From Mycteria americana (taxonomy: Eukaryota > Chordata > Aves > Ciconiiformes > Ciconiidae): a DNA stretch of 64,000 nucleotides. The notes beneath the pieces were generated by a model. That model was not told the origin of the DNA. It worked only from the letters and a program-made list of their open reading frames with translations, and ran no database searches. The position numbers and the translations under genes are program-made. This document shows, piece after piece, positions 23,566-35,960 of the stretch. Each line of letters begins with the position of its first letter. Positions within the stretch are counted from its first letter, which is position 1. The DNA is taken from assembly GCF_035582795.1 (NCBI RefSeq), contig NC_134365.1:77791635-77855634 (forward strand). The letters run 5' to 3'.

Positions 23566-26500
23566 CAGCAAAAAATAAGGCGTCTTTATATCCACCTCAT
23601 GCATTGAGCTCCATGTGGGAAAGGCTGCCTGTCTTCTCCAGGTGTAGGAGCCAGCATGGGGGACGTTAAGGCTGTTATCGCGACGGGCTGCAGATAGCTG
23701 GGGGGCAGCTGGCAGAGGGGCTGGGGGCGATGGGCAGAAGGTGCCCTGCTCCATCTGCCAGCTTCAGGCCTCCACATCTCCTGCAGAAGGTAGCAAGTTG
23801 GAAGTTGGGGTTGCAGAGAGAGGGGAGAACAGCACCCGCCACCTCTAACTGATGTATTTTGGTGGGGGGAATGTGCCAGATCTGCCTGTGACGCCGGGAG
23901 AAGCTGATGTGAGGGAGTGCTGCAACGGAGCTGCGAAGCAGTCGGGAACCGGGATGCTGTCCTTTGGGAACGGGTGGCAGTCGGGGGAAGAACAGTTCAT
24001 GCTCTGGGTTGAGTGTAAGGACACAGCCATCAGAGAGAGGAAGATTAAGGCGAGGTGACTATTATTTTTATTTTAACTTCGTGGGCCCAGTCAAGGCCTG
24101 GGCTTCTTGCCTCAAATTGATCTACCTCAGATTAGCGAGGCCATGAAAAGGAAGGTTTCCACAAACAGTTTTGCAATTGTCGGCTCTATTTAAATTCAGG
24201 GATGCTCTCTCAAAGTCATTTCCCACCCCACCTCCCCACTGCTGACCTTCACTGATGTCTATCTAGGTACCATCACTCCCGAAGGTGTGCTGATGTGCAT
24301 CAATAATATTTGCGTTCCCATCACCAGGCAGAATTGGTACTGAGATTCGTTTCGGTTCATTCTGACGACAAATAGGGGAGATATCACCGCATGTCAATGA
24401 AAAAAAAGGCAAGATTATTTTTACCTCTCTCAGCCACATATGGCTGAGGATGTGAAATGTTCCTTGGCTACGAGGAACGAGCAAGCTGGGACTCGGCACC
24501 CGCCTGAGCAGCTGCCTTTTCCCAGGCAGCCGCCACCCACCGCAGCTGCACCCCAGCCCGGGGAACTGCGTTTAGGCTTTCAGATGATGCTGTTTGGTAG
24601 CTCCTGAAGACAGAGACCCCAAAACTACAACGGTCTTCAAGGAAGTCGCTGCAGGGAGCGAGGCTGGTGGCAGCAGCACGCCGGGCTGGCCCTGCCGGCT
24701 GCTCCACTGGCGAGGTGGCTGCGGGGAGGGAAGGTGACAGTCCCCATCTCTGGGCGATGCACGGGGACAGAGCAGGTGGGAAGGTGCTCTGGCCTTGCTG
24801 CAGGAGGGAGCCAGAGGGGATCAGGAGAAGTAGTTCCTCTTCTCCGGATTGCTCCAATTGCTGACTGCTGCCAATAGCCAACCTAAATGCTTCAGAGGAA
24901 GGAGGAACAAGACATTCCATAGAAGGCAATTTTTGGACTAATCTGCCCATGGGGATCTTTGCCCCCCCCCCCATTTATTCTTATTTGTATGAGAATTTCT
25001 CTCTTAAAACCCCATATTGTTGCTCACTGCTAATGTAACTCACATATAGCAAATACAAATGCAAATGTTCTTTTCTTTCAGGTACGTTCCTGTCCCTTTC
25101 TTGAAAGTCTCTCTGCATCTGTGATTTTAGCAATATTTTGGAACAGTGAGCTCCCCGGGTGATTGTGCACAGTGCATTAGAACAACAGTATTTCGCTTAT
25201 CCTTGTACGTGTGCTGCCGTTCGGGTTTATTGGCTGTCCCTTTGTTCTCTTTTTATGTGAAAAGTGTAAAAAGGAGTACTTATATGTACCTTCTTTGTGC
25301 CATTCGTTATTTTGTATACTGCCATTATGTTGCTTTTTACTCACTTTGTCTAGAAATTAAAATAATTTCAATACTAGCTAGGCTCTATTTCTAACCCTCT
25401 TACTTTCCCATCTCAGAAACACTCCCCTCCTCTCTTTTTGATGTGTCCTTTAGGAGTTGGTGAGCGGCAGTGATGCCAGAAGAGGACCTCCTGTTCCTTC
25501 CTATCCAAGCATTTTGACATAGTTCCCTGTGACTTTCTCTCCTGATCTTTATCCAATTCCATTCTTCATTTGTTTAGGAATTTGGGGGTAATAATGTATA
25601 TTTGCAACCCCCAGTGGAGGACTGTGGTGAGCTGCCCATGGCTCTAGCTGGGTTTTCTCTTCGAGAAGTGACAGCTGATCTGGACTTCCCTGGTTTTCAC
25701 AAGCATCACCCCCTTCCTCCCAGGGAGCCCTGCCCAGGCGGTGTCCATGGGGGCATCCTTTTCCCCCACTCTGGCCCGTTCCCCTGGCTTCAGCGGTGCC
25801 CTTGGCAATCCTCGTCACCCCCGGTCAGGCTTTGCTGTCGGGGCACCTTGTCTGCTGTGTGCAGTGAGCAGCCCCGGGGCTGGGGGTGCTGCTGGGTGGG
25901 GTATGGAGCCGTGTGATGTTTGCCCGGTCCTCATCCTACTTTCGGGGTTTTTGTTTCTTGGCTAGTGCCTAACCCGTGACCCTTCTTTGCCTCTCCAGAA
26001 TAACTCTTTCATAAAGGTCTTTATCAAAATCTTTGCAAGTGTCCACACCAATTATATCAGAGATATCTCTTCTTGCCAGGACTTTGATGTACCAAAAGCT
26101 TTCAAATAGATTAAAGGAACAGGCTTTTCTCTTCCACAAACCGGTCGGCTTTGTTTCCCCCCGCCCAGTGAAGTGTGTTCCCCCTCCGAAGCACAATGGG
26201 CTAAAACCGAGCAGAGTAATTAACCTTGCTACCTGCCACTGAGCCAGCACACAACATGCCCTCGCACTCGTGCCGTTTGCTCTGATTCGGTGCAATCCGG
26301 GCCCGGTTAGTGGACAAACCTCTTCCCGCCACTGGAGAAGAGGCCGTTTGCTCGCCCAGAGCGAACCCGGTAGCGCGGCTGCTTCTTTCCTGGTTTTGCC
26401 CGGGGAGCAGTGCTGCACCGTGAGGTTCTGCTGCCTGCTTGCAGCGAGCCGCAGAAGGGGGGGGACAGCCGTAGGAAACGACAACCCAGACAGGTTTGCC

Positions 26501-29500
26501 ATTTCGCTTACTCTCATTACATTTTTCTTTTAATGCTTTCTGCTTTCTGGATGGGATGAGCAGCTTGGGCAGGGCCAGATGGGAAAATGCTGGATGCTAT
26601 AAACACGCTGCAATGGCTTATGGTAGCGTTAAACTGCAAAATCAGGGTAAAGAAAATGCTATACCCCACCAGCTGAGCCATGCAATACCCAGCTAAGGCT
26701 GGGGAGCGGCGAAGGTGACATTGAGGCACTCTCCCACCAGCCCAGCCCTGGCTCCCAACTCCCCACGGCAATTTGAGCCCGCCTGTGGTCTCCCTGTGGA
26801 TCTGGGCTGGGCACTGGGGCTGGCCCCACTCCCTGATGAGTGCCCCATGGGAATATTAGAGGCTCTTGGGGTTGGTGGTACAAACCTTTCCATGGAGGCC
26901 ACTGGAGCGGTGGAAAGGGGTCTCAGAGGGCCCTAGGGCGCCTTCCCCCAACAAGTGGCCCCTGCTCATGGAGGAATGGCTGGGGACACCTCAGCGTGTG
27001 CCCCGGCGGGGACCCTGCCCACGGGTGCATGAGGCCGAAGCCGATGGCATGCGGTAGGTGACTCTGCACCTCTGCGCAGTGCAGAGCCAGTTGACCCTGG
27101 TGTCATTTGCTGTAGGTTTCAGAGAGAGGCTTGTCCCCATCCTTTTGGGCTTCCATTTCAGACTGGTAGTGCTGCCCCTCCACCGAGAGACACAATGGAC
27201 ACGAAGAAGCGATGGTTGGGTTCCAGCTGCCTCCCAGCGCGCTGCGCCTTGCCTCCAACATGCTGACAGAGGGCTTTGTGCAAACAGAAATACTCTCATC
27301 TGCGCTGTGTAATAACCTGCCCCGGCAGGCTGCTGCTGCTGCAGTGGGAAATTTCATAGGCTCCTGCAAACTTTACTTCCCACCGTAATGGCTTGGGCCA
27401 AATTTTCTAGAAATAATGAAGTTACGCAGGATAAAGCAATTTAAGTGGAGTGGGCAATTAAACGCATATTTATACTTCTTCTACTGTTTTATAAGGCTGT
27501 TGCACGGCGCAGCCATTCTGATTGCATCTGTTACCTGGTATTTTAAAACGAATGGAGAGCTGCTTCACAGAGACGTGTGTCGGCTGCCGATTACCTTTCT
27601 TTTGTCACCAACTCCTCTGCTTCCCACAGTCGGTCTGTCCCTGCCACTTCATGCCACTTGTGATGGGGCTCCCCGAGCAGCCCCTCACCATGGGCACCCT
27701 CACTCTGGATACCTCTGTGGTCTCCCCCGGGACGATGTGCGAGCCTTACCCCATCCTGGTCTTGTTTTTGAGCCCACAGACAGACCCCGCCACCTTTCCC
27801 GCCAGCACCAGCTCCAAGGACCTGCAACAAGCCGAGAGCAGTGTAGGACAAGGAGGACAGGTCCTCCTGCTTGGGGTGAGCCTAGGGACATCTCCCAGTA
27901 TCACCCTGAGTGTTTCCAGGTGAGTGGGTACCCCCGTTCGGGGTGGGTTTGCACCACGGGGAGGGAAGAGCCCTGCTCCATCGGGAACAAATGCCAATGC
28001 CAGCCAGAGCAAAGGCGGCTCCTCACCAGGGCAGCCAAGGCGAAGCACGGCAGAGCAGGGCAAGCCTCCAGAGATGTGTGCCCAGCAGGGTCCCCCAGCC
28101 TCTCCACATTGGGGTCCCGTCTGTTTGTGAAACAGTGCAAAGCTTTGGCGCCTGGATAATCTCGTGGCCTGCCCGCGGTGCTCTAGCCAGGATTTCCACC
28201 CCTCATTCACGCGCCAGGTGATGCAGCACCTCTGCCCTTGTTTGCAGTCCTCTGTAGCCACGTACACAGGAAAGGAAAAGCTGCTGTGAAGCCACCAAGA
28301 AGTCAAGAGAAGTAACTGCTTCGAACATGCTGCCCCATCATTTCAGCCGGTGCCCTCTGGGTTTTGTGCTGGGCAAGCTGGGGAGCGATGGTTTACCCAC
28401 ACACCTTCAAAAGCAGCTTCTTTCCCCACCTGTTATGCTTGTAACACAGTGTGTACATAATTATGTTTATTGCTTGTTCAGAAAGAAATAGTAGCTCTGA
28501 AGTGTCACCTATCGGGTTCGTTTCTGCGGATGCCCATAACAATAATTAATCATACATATTAACATGCGGTCAAGAGACTTGTCAAAACTGGAGCTCTCGA
28601 GCGGTAAAGAGAGCTCACGCAATTAGCAGTCCCTGCTCTGAAAATGCTTGGATTGATTCATTGTTCCTCCCAACACCTAAGAAAGTCAGGGAAGTAATAA
28701 ATCACGAAAATATAGACAAGGCACTCAACAAACTATGATGAAGACGCTTCATCAGCTGCCTTCAGCTCTGCGTCAGTGTGTTGCACTAGAGTCGACGCTG
28801 GCTGGGCTGGCTGCATGACAGCTGTAACCAGCGAGCGCTCGCTAACACTGCACTAAACTTGAAAATACTGTGCTCTCTTCTAAGTTAAAAGTAGAGGATT
28901 TCTTAATTGCTTTTAATTCACCTGCTACTGAGCATATGCTGTCCCTTAAAATAAAAGTATATAAACTTCTAGTGCACAGATTTTAATCTAAAGCATAGGA
29001 CCTTTTCCGCTGAGCCCCCAAAATTGGGTAGACCAGAGGGGCAAAGGATGCAGCTGCCTTTGCTGGTCAGGAAAGGGTCCTGCACCCCTCCACAAGCTCA
29101 GGATGCCGCGCAAGACACCTGGCTCTCCTGGATCCTGGGCGTGCTTTGTTAAAGCAGCTCCTTTTAACTTGCAAAAAAATCAACATTTGCTAAAGGAATA
29201 AAAGAAAAAAGGACAACAGCGGCAGAAGAGGAACGGTTCCTCCAAACTTTGAAGTTGGTGTTATCTATTAGAAACAACAAAAGGAACTCAAAGCTGGGAG
29301 ATGGAAAGCAACAAAATGTATGAAAGCAAATGTCTTGAATGGGACTCTCAGAAGTGACGGTGACGTTTTGTGCTCCCTATCGGCTTCATTTCTGTTTCTG
29401 AGCAAAAAAAGGAGAGTGTCCTTTAAAGAGCAGTGTTGTCTCGGTAGTCTCAGCACTGGTGTTATTAACAGCGGTTGTGTTCTGCTATTGTGCTGTTGGT

Positions 29501-29640
29501 CTAAAAATCATCAGGAAATCACAGCCCACATGTAGAGTTGAAATAGGAAGGTGGTATTGGGCTTTTTTAGTTTTTTATTTTTAAATAGAGAAAAAAAAGA
29601 CTGGTTTTATTCTTTAAAAGTTCCTTATAATACATGTACA
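23566..29640. other. intergenic, GC-rich block with no supported gene
   Basis: Base composition is clearly richer in G+C than the flanks, especially 24.4-28.3 kb. This lengthens chance open frames: 24468-24974 on -, 25969-26517 on - and 27416-28159 on +. These frames are rich in Pro, Arg, Ala and Gly, overlap other long frames on both strands, and show no domain I recognise, so I do not call them genes. A C11 run lies at 24962-24972. The 27380-27570 and 28440-28720 stretches are AT-richer islands and are noted as possible conserved elements. Confidence 0.6.
28241..28319 (+). repeat. inverted repeat pair, left copy
   Basis: This roughly 79 bp stretch, starting TTTGCAGTCCTCTGTAGCC, is closely matched in reverse complement by 29643-29721. 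The two copies differ by a few substitutions and a 2-base length difference. A weaker match may extend leftwards to about 28180. It is probably two copies of one unnamed interspersed repeat. Confidence 0.75.
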
Positions 29641-29642
29641 AG

Positions 29643-29721
29643 GCAGTTACTTCTCTTGACTCCTCGGTGGCTTCACAGCGGCTTTTCCTTCCGTGTATGT
29701 GGCTACAGAGGACTGCAAAGC
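29643..29721 (-). repeat. inverted repeat pair, right copy
   Basis: The reverse complement matches 28241-28319 nearly throughout (shared ends CTCTGTAGCCAC and TCAAGAGAAGTAACTGC). About 1.3 kb separates the copies. Confidence 0.75.
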
Positions 29722-29874
29722 TGTTCCCACAAGAAGAGGGTGCTGATACCAGTGGGAGTGCAAAGCTGAGCTGAATCCATGCAAGGCTGTGTCAGAAGCC
29801 CAAGGTCCACTGAATCCGGAAACCAACCTGCTCTGTGAGGAGCAAAAGGACCTGAGTCTGGTTTCCAGGTTGCT

Positions 29875-30065
29875 CAGGTTGGAGCACCTCTGGCGGTACC
29901 CAGCCCAACCTCCCACTCGAAGCCCGTGCAGCTGGGTGGGCTGCTCAGGGCTCCTCTGGCTGGGTTTTGAGTATCTCCAAAGATGGAGAGCTCATCACCC
30001 CCTGGGCATCTTGCCGTTGTTTGACCACCCTCATGGTGTAAAAAGCTTCTCCTTGTAGAAGGGAA
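29875..30065 (-). mobile_element. CR1 LINE 3'-region fragment
   Basis: The + strand matches the reverse complement of the CR1 3' end in order: 'caggttggagcacctctgg', 'cccagcccaacctccc', 'ctgctcaggg', 'ctggctgggttttgagtatc', 'tccaaagatggagagctcat', 'gaccaccctcatggtg', 'aaaagcttctccttg'. The element therefore points along the - strand. It lacks the terminal 8 bp microsatellite and is 5'-truncated, as CR1 copies usually are. CR1 is the main LINE of birds, which supports the organism inference. Confidence 0.85.
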
Positions 30066-32099
30066 AGCTCATGTCCTGCGTTCCCAAGGCAAGCCACCTG
30101 CACTGCTCCCCGTCCCTAGTGCCCCCCGGCACACATGGCTAAGCAGTGACATCCTGCGTGGTGATGTCCTGCGCGGTGGCTGGCTCAGAGCTGGCACGTG
30201 GCCTCCAGGCAGCCCACACGTCCGTCTGGCTGCCCCAGCCACTCCAAAACATAATGTATGTGGGGAGCCACAGCAAAACCCTGGAGCCTGCTGTTTTTCT
30301 TTCTTCTGCTCTGATGTCTTCAGTGCAACAAGTTGATTTGCTTCGGTTATTTTGGGAGAGCAGAAAGAAAACCTACTCTAAAGAAATGTGTGCTGGAAAA
30401 TGTCTTGGTCTTATTGAAGTCAGGACAAGTATGAGCACTGACCTCAGCAAAATGAGCATCTAAGTAAGTTTGTGCTAAGACCATCCTAATACGACTGTAC
30501 CCTAAGGCTTATGCAATTTTTCAGGATGTTTTCAAGAGTAGCCATGTTTATCTCTGCACTGTGCCCTTTTCTAGCTGAGCGGGAGTCGTCGGGAAAGACA
30601 GCCTCTGTGCTGGACCTTTGCTTCACCTGGCCACATGAGAGTAGCCTCCTTTCCAGGGGAAAGACTCCGATCATGTTTTAATGAAAGATTGTGCTCATTA
30701 TGCCTGAATTTACAACCCACTTACACTTTATTTTTGTGACTGTTTTCCAAGGGACATTTCAGCTTTTCAAGGGAATACATCTTCAAAGCAGAACAACTCA
30801 TCAGCGGGGCACAGGTACATGCCCCTGCGTCACTGCCATTTTATCCCTGTAAGAGTCAGACACTCGGCGTGCTGGGCTATGTAGTTATTTGCAAACTGTG
30901 ACAGTTTGGTTTAGGTTTAGCTGGGATATGAGACTTCAAATGCAGGAACTTGAGCTATAGCAAGCAAAAAAGTTTGTTCTTTGGGGAAGGATTTTGCTTT
31001 AGAAGTCGTTCAATTGATGATTGCCTTTGATAAGTAAATATGGTGCACAGCCTTTACTATTTCCACGAGACAAGTCTAAGAAATTTTGTGTACTGGGACA
31101 CTGAAATGCAGAGAGCATCCCCACACTGGGTACTGGGAAGAAGCAGAAGGACAAAATCAGGGAGGCATATCGACTCCCGTTGCATGGAGAAGAGGAGGAA
31201 GAAACATTCTCCAAGGGACAGGCTGGTACCAGAGTGATGAACTGACACAAAGAGTCACAGCACAAAGGACGACACTTCATGAAATCAGAAGACACTGCTG
31301 CACTGATTTGTGATCCAGCTTAGTAAAAATTACACTCCAAAAGGAGCTGAAGGAGAGGGATGTTGGAGGTATCCTCTTGGAGGAAAATGAAGGAAATCAG
31401 AAGATGCAAGGACATGACAGTGAAAATGCTGCTTAACCAGGAGGTATAAGTTAAAGAATTTGGGCTTTTAGGACACCAGAAAAACGGCACAGTTTGGAAG
31501 AGCTCCTCTTCTGCAGAAGACCGGGCTGGCTGGAGCTGCAAGGAGGGGTTTCAGTTCACAGAAGCGTGTGAAAAGAAGGGACCACCAAACCCTCAGACAC
31601 TACAAAATCTTTGTGTTGGCAGCATATAACAGAGACAAAGACTATGCTGTGCAGAAATTCATAAATTGATTATGTATCAAGACTAGAAGCCCAGGTAATA
31701 AATGCAAGGAATAGAAATTGCTTGTTTAGAAACATGCATCTGAACTAGCTGATATTAATGAACCCTAATAGGATGACACATGACAGGAATGTTGATTAAG
31801 TTGTTTATAATCTCTTTAGAAAAGACCAACTCAGAAAAAGGGAAATAAAACTGGCTCACAGTATAAAATGGTGATGCTGACAACTATGAAGTCACTCAAC
31901 TGGAATATTTATTCATCCACTGGACCTAAGAAGTAAAGCTTGTGGTGTCCCTCCAGGTGATAATCACTTGACACTATTAAATTCAATTGAGCTTTATGAG
32001 TCATCCCCCACAGAGGATGACTACTACTTAAACATGTATTAATGTTTGCAACATACCCCACACTCATAGTTGCGAGGCAGTTTGTTCTGAATGGCATAA
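30066..32099. other. intergenic DNA, no supported gene
   Basis: Mixed composition with no exon I can support. From about 31.0 kb the sequence may already belong to the old LINE listed next, but the similarity is too weak to claim. Confidence 0.5.
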
Positions 32100-33920
32100 A
32101 TTGGAGATTTTCAGTCTTCCAGAATTTCCGAAATCCCCAGATGACAATTTTCTGACAAAAGGGCTACCTCCAGCAGGAGCAACATCTACGTCACATCTCA
32201 TCTTGATGGACGAGGAGAACCAGTTCATGGAACAAGGACGCTGAAGCAGCCTGAGGTATCAGCAGCCTTGACTTCGATCACATCCACTGTGTGAATGTAA
32301 GATAAGGAGATAGAACAAGTCAGATAATCTCTTTGTCTTTCAAAAACGGGAATTTCACAAAGCCAAAAAGTAACAAATCAGTTGGGAGAAAAAACATTTA
32401 GACCGGAAAACATAGATGGTATTTGCAAACCGAATAAGAAAGTTTGCCAAAGAACAGTCCCAGAATCCAGGAAGACGCAAACTGGTATATAAAAAAAACC
32501 AAACAACATCCTGTTTTTCAGGGTAAATAAAAGCAGACTGAAAAAAAAAAATATGTATACCAAGCTGATGAAGGAAGAAATTTGTTTTAAAAAATGACAA
32601 GGAAAGCAAATGTGCACAGGGAGTATCAATGGCTTGAAATGGTAATGATAAGAATACAAAAGCAAATGGGAATGGGAGATTCATCAACAGTATTATTAAG
32701 AAGGTGGAATTTTTAAATAAATATATTTGCTGTGTGCAGACAAAAAGGCCAGGTGGTAGCGGGACATTACACAGTGCTGGTGACCAAGTACTTTTCAGCC
32801 CAGCAGTCCTTAAACAGCGTGTTAAACAGCAATTACCGATTTTTTTGAATGGGGAATTTTGTATCTGAGAAGTCGGCTGAGGAGCTTTTTAAACCGCTAA
32901 TAATGAATTTTCAGACACGTTAGGACATGAGAGAAGTCTCAGCAGTCCAGAGAAAGCTGCAATTGTGCCAATATTTTAAAAAGGGAAAGAGGATGGCCAA
33001 AGCGAGAGAGCGTTAGCCTGACTTTGATCCCCAGAAAAAAGCAGTGATGGGATTGATTGTGCAAGGCTTGAGTAATAAAGAATTAAAAGGGGCTAATAAA
33101 ATTAAATGCTAATCAAGGTGGGTTTAAGTAAAATGGATCTTCTCAAACTAATTTGATATCTTTTTATGAGATTACAAGTTTGGATGACAAATGAAATAGT
33201 GTTAAGGTAATAGACTTCTGTAAGGCACATGACTTGGCACCATTGCCTAGTATTTTGAGGAGGAAACGGGAATGATATAATTTCGACACGGCACACGTTA
33301 AATGAATTAAAAACCACCTAACCAATGTAATTAAATGAGGAATCATCTTTAAGAGGCTATATTTTTGTAGGGTCCTCCAGGTAGTGGTTCCTGTCCTGAC
33401 ATGATTTAACTGCTAGATCTTGACCGGGAAACCTGCTTCCCCCACAAAAAAAGGTGTTGTCAAAACTTTTTATAGCTGAACCAAGTGTTGGACTGCAGAA
33501 AATACTGAATAGGATGGCTCACAGGTACACTCTGATCTAGGTTTTTGTTTTTTTTTTTTTTAGAAAACGAGGTACAGCAAATTGGTGTACATTTCAGTAT
33601 GGCCACGTGTGAAGTCGTATCCCTAAACACAAGGACATGGGCCAGAGTGACTGCCTCAGAAGAGCTCTAAAAAAAAAGGACTTGGATATGGGTCTGGCTG
33701 GCAGAAAGTGCCTGGTGTGCCCAGCCAGTGCCGCGGCCAGAAGAGCAAATGCAGCAGCTGAGTGGGCAAAGCTGGCAGAAGGAGGTTACATGTCCTCTGC
33801 ATTTGGCACCCCTACGGCTGAGATTTGAAACATCCCAGCTCGGACGTCTCCGACTCTAGCATGATTTTGAGAAGTTGGAATCGACACCAGGAGGACCTGT
33901 GGAAATGGGAAAAGGACTGG
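32100..33920 (+). mobile_element. ancient CR1/L3-like LINE with degenerate reverse-transcriptase region
   Basis: In order along + are pieces typical of old CR1-clade elements: 'gtgccaatattttaaaaagg' (32970s), 'gttagcctgactttgatccc' (33010s), 'tatctttttatgagattac' (33160s), 'gtaatagacttctgtaaggc' (33200s, matching the 'dfskAF' RT segment), then 'gccagagtgactgcctcag' (33640s) and a 'gtgtgcccagccag...gccagaagagcaaatg' run (33710s) resembling the 'caatgtgcccttgtggccaagaaggccaatg' part of CR1. All frames are broken by stops. The 5' boundary is uncertain. Confidence 0.65.
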
Positions 33921-34652
33921 AAAATTTGCCGTAAGAGGTGAAAATCTGGGGAGCTCACTGCCTTGCTGAAAAAAGTAGTTCAGGATGATTTCACCGTGAC
34001 CTTCATGTAACTGCAGGGTGCACAAGCTGGAAGCCGCACAGAGGCAAATTCATATCTGAAATAACATCATCTTAAAAATACATATATATGTATTCTTTAC
34101 AAAGAGAGTAATTAGCCACTAAAACAACCTTCGAATGATTGCGCTGATTCTTTGTAACTGGCAATTTTAAAATCAAGATCTGATGTGTATCTTCAGAAAA
34201 AAATTAATTATGGGAGTCCCATTCATTAAAAATAAACAAACAAACACCCATGTGAACCCTTTCAGCTTAACTTACTGGGCTTTGGATCAGGCCCTGCCTT
34301 AATTGTGGGGAATGCTGCAAAATGACCAGTGGCCAGGGTGCTTCCGTGCCCGTCGCCTCGCTGGGACTGTGCAAACCACTGGCACTAAGAAAAACGCTCC
34401 TTTACCCAGACATGTCATTTCACACCCTGGCAGGCAATTAAAATGCAAATTAAAAATGTTAATTAGAACTGTTTCAACATCTATTCTAACGCACAAGATG
34501 GGAATTCTGTACAGCGTATGGAGAAGGATGCATTGTTCCTCGGGCAAAACCCTCCCGCCACTCTTGCTCTGCAGTGAGCAGAAATAGCTGCTACTTTTTT
34601 GAAAACCTGATTGCAGAAAAAAAAAACCAAAAAGAAAAGAAAGTGCCGAGAT

Positions 34653-34737
34653 CTGATCCTGATCTCAAATGCTGGGATAAATCCACTGAAGCCAGGGGAG
34701 TCACAGCACGTTGTTTAATGAGATCAGAATCAAGCCC
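34653..34737. repeat. palindromic (MITE-like) repeat relic
   Basis: Arms CTGATCCTGATCTCAAAT and its approximate reverse complement TTAATGAGATCAGAATCAAG flank a centre with 'ggataaatccactgaagcca' and 'ggggagtcac'. It resembles the foldback elements at 3709-3782 and 48505-48555 in layout. Confidence 0.5.
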
Positions 34738-35704
34738 TGTAAAAATACACTGCAAGAAGGTGCGAAAGGGTATCCACCCCACAATGAAACGCCTGTGTTA
34801 TACTATTTTTACTCTTTCCCCCCGCTTTTTTTTAAATCACAGCCAATTTACATGTAGTGATAAAGACACACGCTAGGTAACGTAAGGCTCAAACGCACTG
34901 GATAGCAGCCTGGGGATAACCTTGTTTCAATGGGGATTTGGGAGGGAAGGAGGAGGCTGTGCCGTGGCGCTCAGGCCCTGTAGCTCTGCCCGCACAGTAC
35001 CAGAACTGGGTTTTTATAACGACAACAGCTCTGTAAATGCATGCCGGCAGCTCTCCTTTCCACGTTAAATATGCAGTTGCTCCACTAAGGCTCATCCCGA
35101 TACACCCTGATGTTTAAGACAACTTTCTTCCCTTTCTTACTTAAAATCTACCTACATCAAAGATGAAATCTGGATGCTCCCAGAGCTGTGATGAGGTTGT
35201 TTTTACAGCTATTTGAGCAGTGTGTTATACCTGCTTATTTGAAGATGATGATATTTGTATTGTTGCTAAGAATTCATGCCAAGCATAATTTTGGGGCGTT
35301 GTGAAGATATCATATTTGCATATTTTAAGTATTGATATAATACAAAATTCTTTTTATGACTCTTTTCACAGCATAATAATGCTCTTTCCATTGCATGACA
35401 GCCTTTAGCATAGAAAATTTCAAAAACAGAAGAAAGTTATTTTTTAGAAAATGGGTTTTTTTTTTAATCTGATTTTCATTTTCCCATGTTTGGAGCATCC
35501 CTTACTGCTCATGACCTGCTGCTTATCATCCAGATAAAAACAGTAATTGCACAGCGATATAGGCACTTCACACAGTAATGCCTTAATCAAACAAATGAAA
35601 TGACTGCATTCTGAAGACGTTTGATTTTCCTTCTTCTGAAGAGCACTGTATTTGTAGCCTTGCAGGCTTTATGCCAGCTGCTGATGTAGAAGACTGCCCA
35701 TATG

Positions 35705-35960
35705 AAGCTCTTCCTTCCTTCCTTTCTCTTCTGTCCCCTTGCCTGCCTCAGCCTTCCCTCTGCCCTTCCCTGCTTCTTCATCCTTTGAGCACAGAGAGGC
35801 TCTATTTCTGCTCTCGCAGGCTCCACGCCAAGCCCTAGGATAGAAATAGCTGGTACAGAGTCTACAAACCTTTTCTTCCTTCCCTCCTCTGATTCCCATC
35901 TTTCATTTCCCTTATCCCGCTTCCTCGTGCCTCTAGCAGACAGCTTTTGTGCCATAGCCC
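35705..35960. repeat. pyrimidine-rich tract
   Basis: The + strand is almost continuously C/T with CTTCC-type repeats. The - strand therefore reads as a Lys/Arg/Glu-rich chance frame (35587-36039). Such tracts can form triplexes. Confidence 0.6.

Noticed and set aside
24468-24974. 168-codon open frame on -
   Set aside because: Low-complexity Ala/Ser/Pro-rich product in GC-rich DNA, with no family resemblance or promoter evidence.
25969-26517. 182-codon open frame on -
   Set aside because: No recognisable domain; same GC-rich block as other chance frames.
27416-28159. 247-codon open frame on +
   Set aside because: GC-rich composition makes long frames likely. Overlapping long frames exist on both strands, composition changes midway, and there is no domain or splice context.
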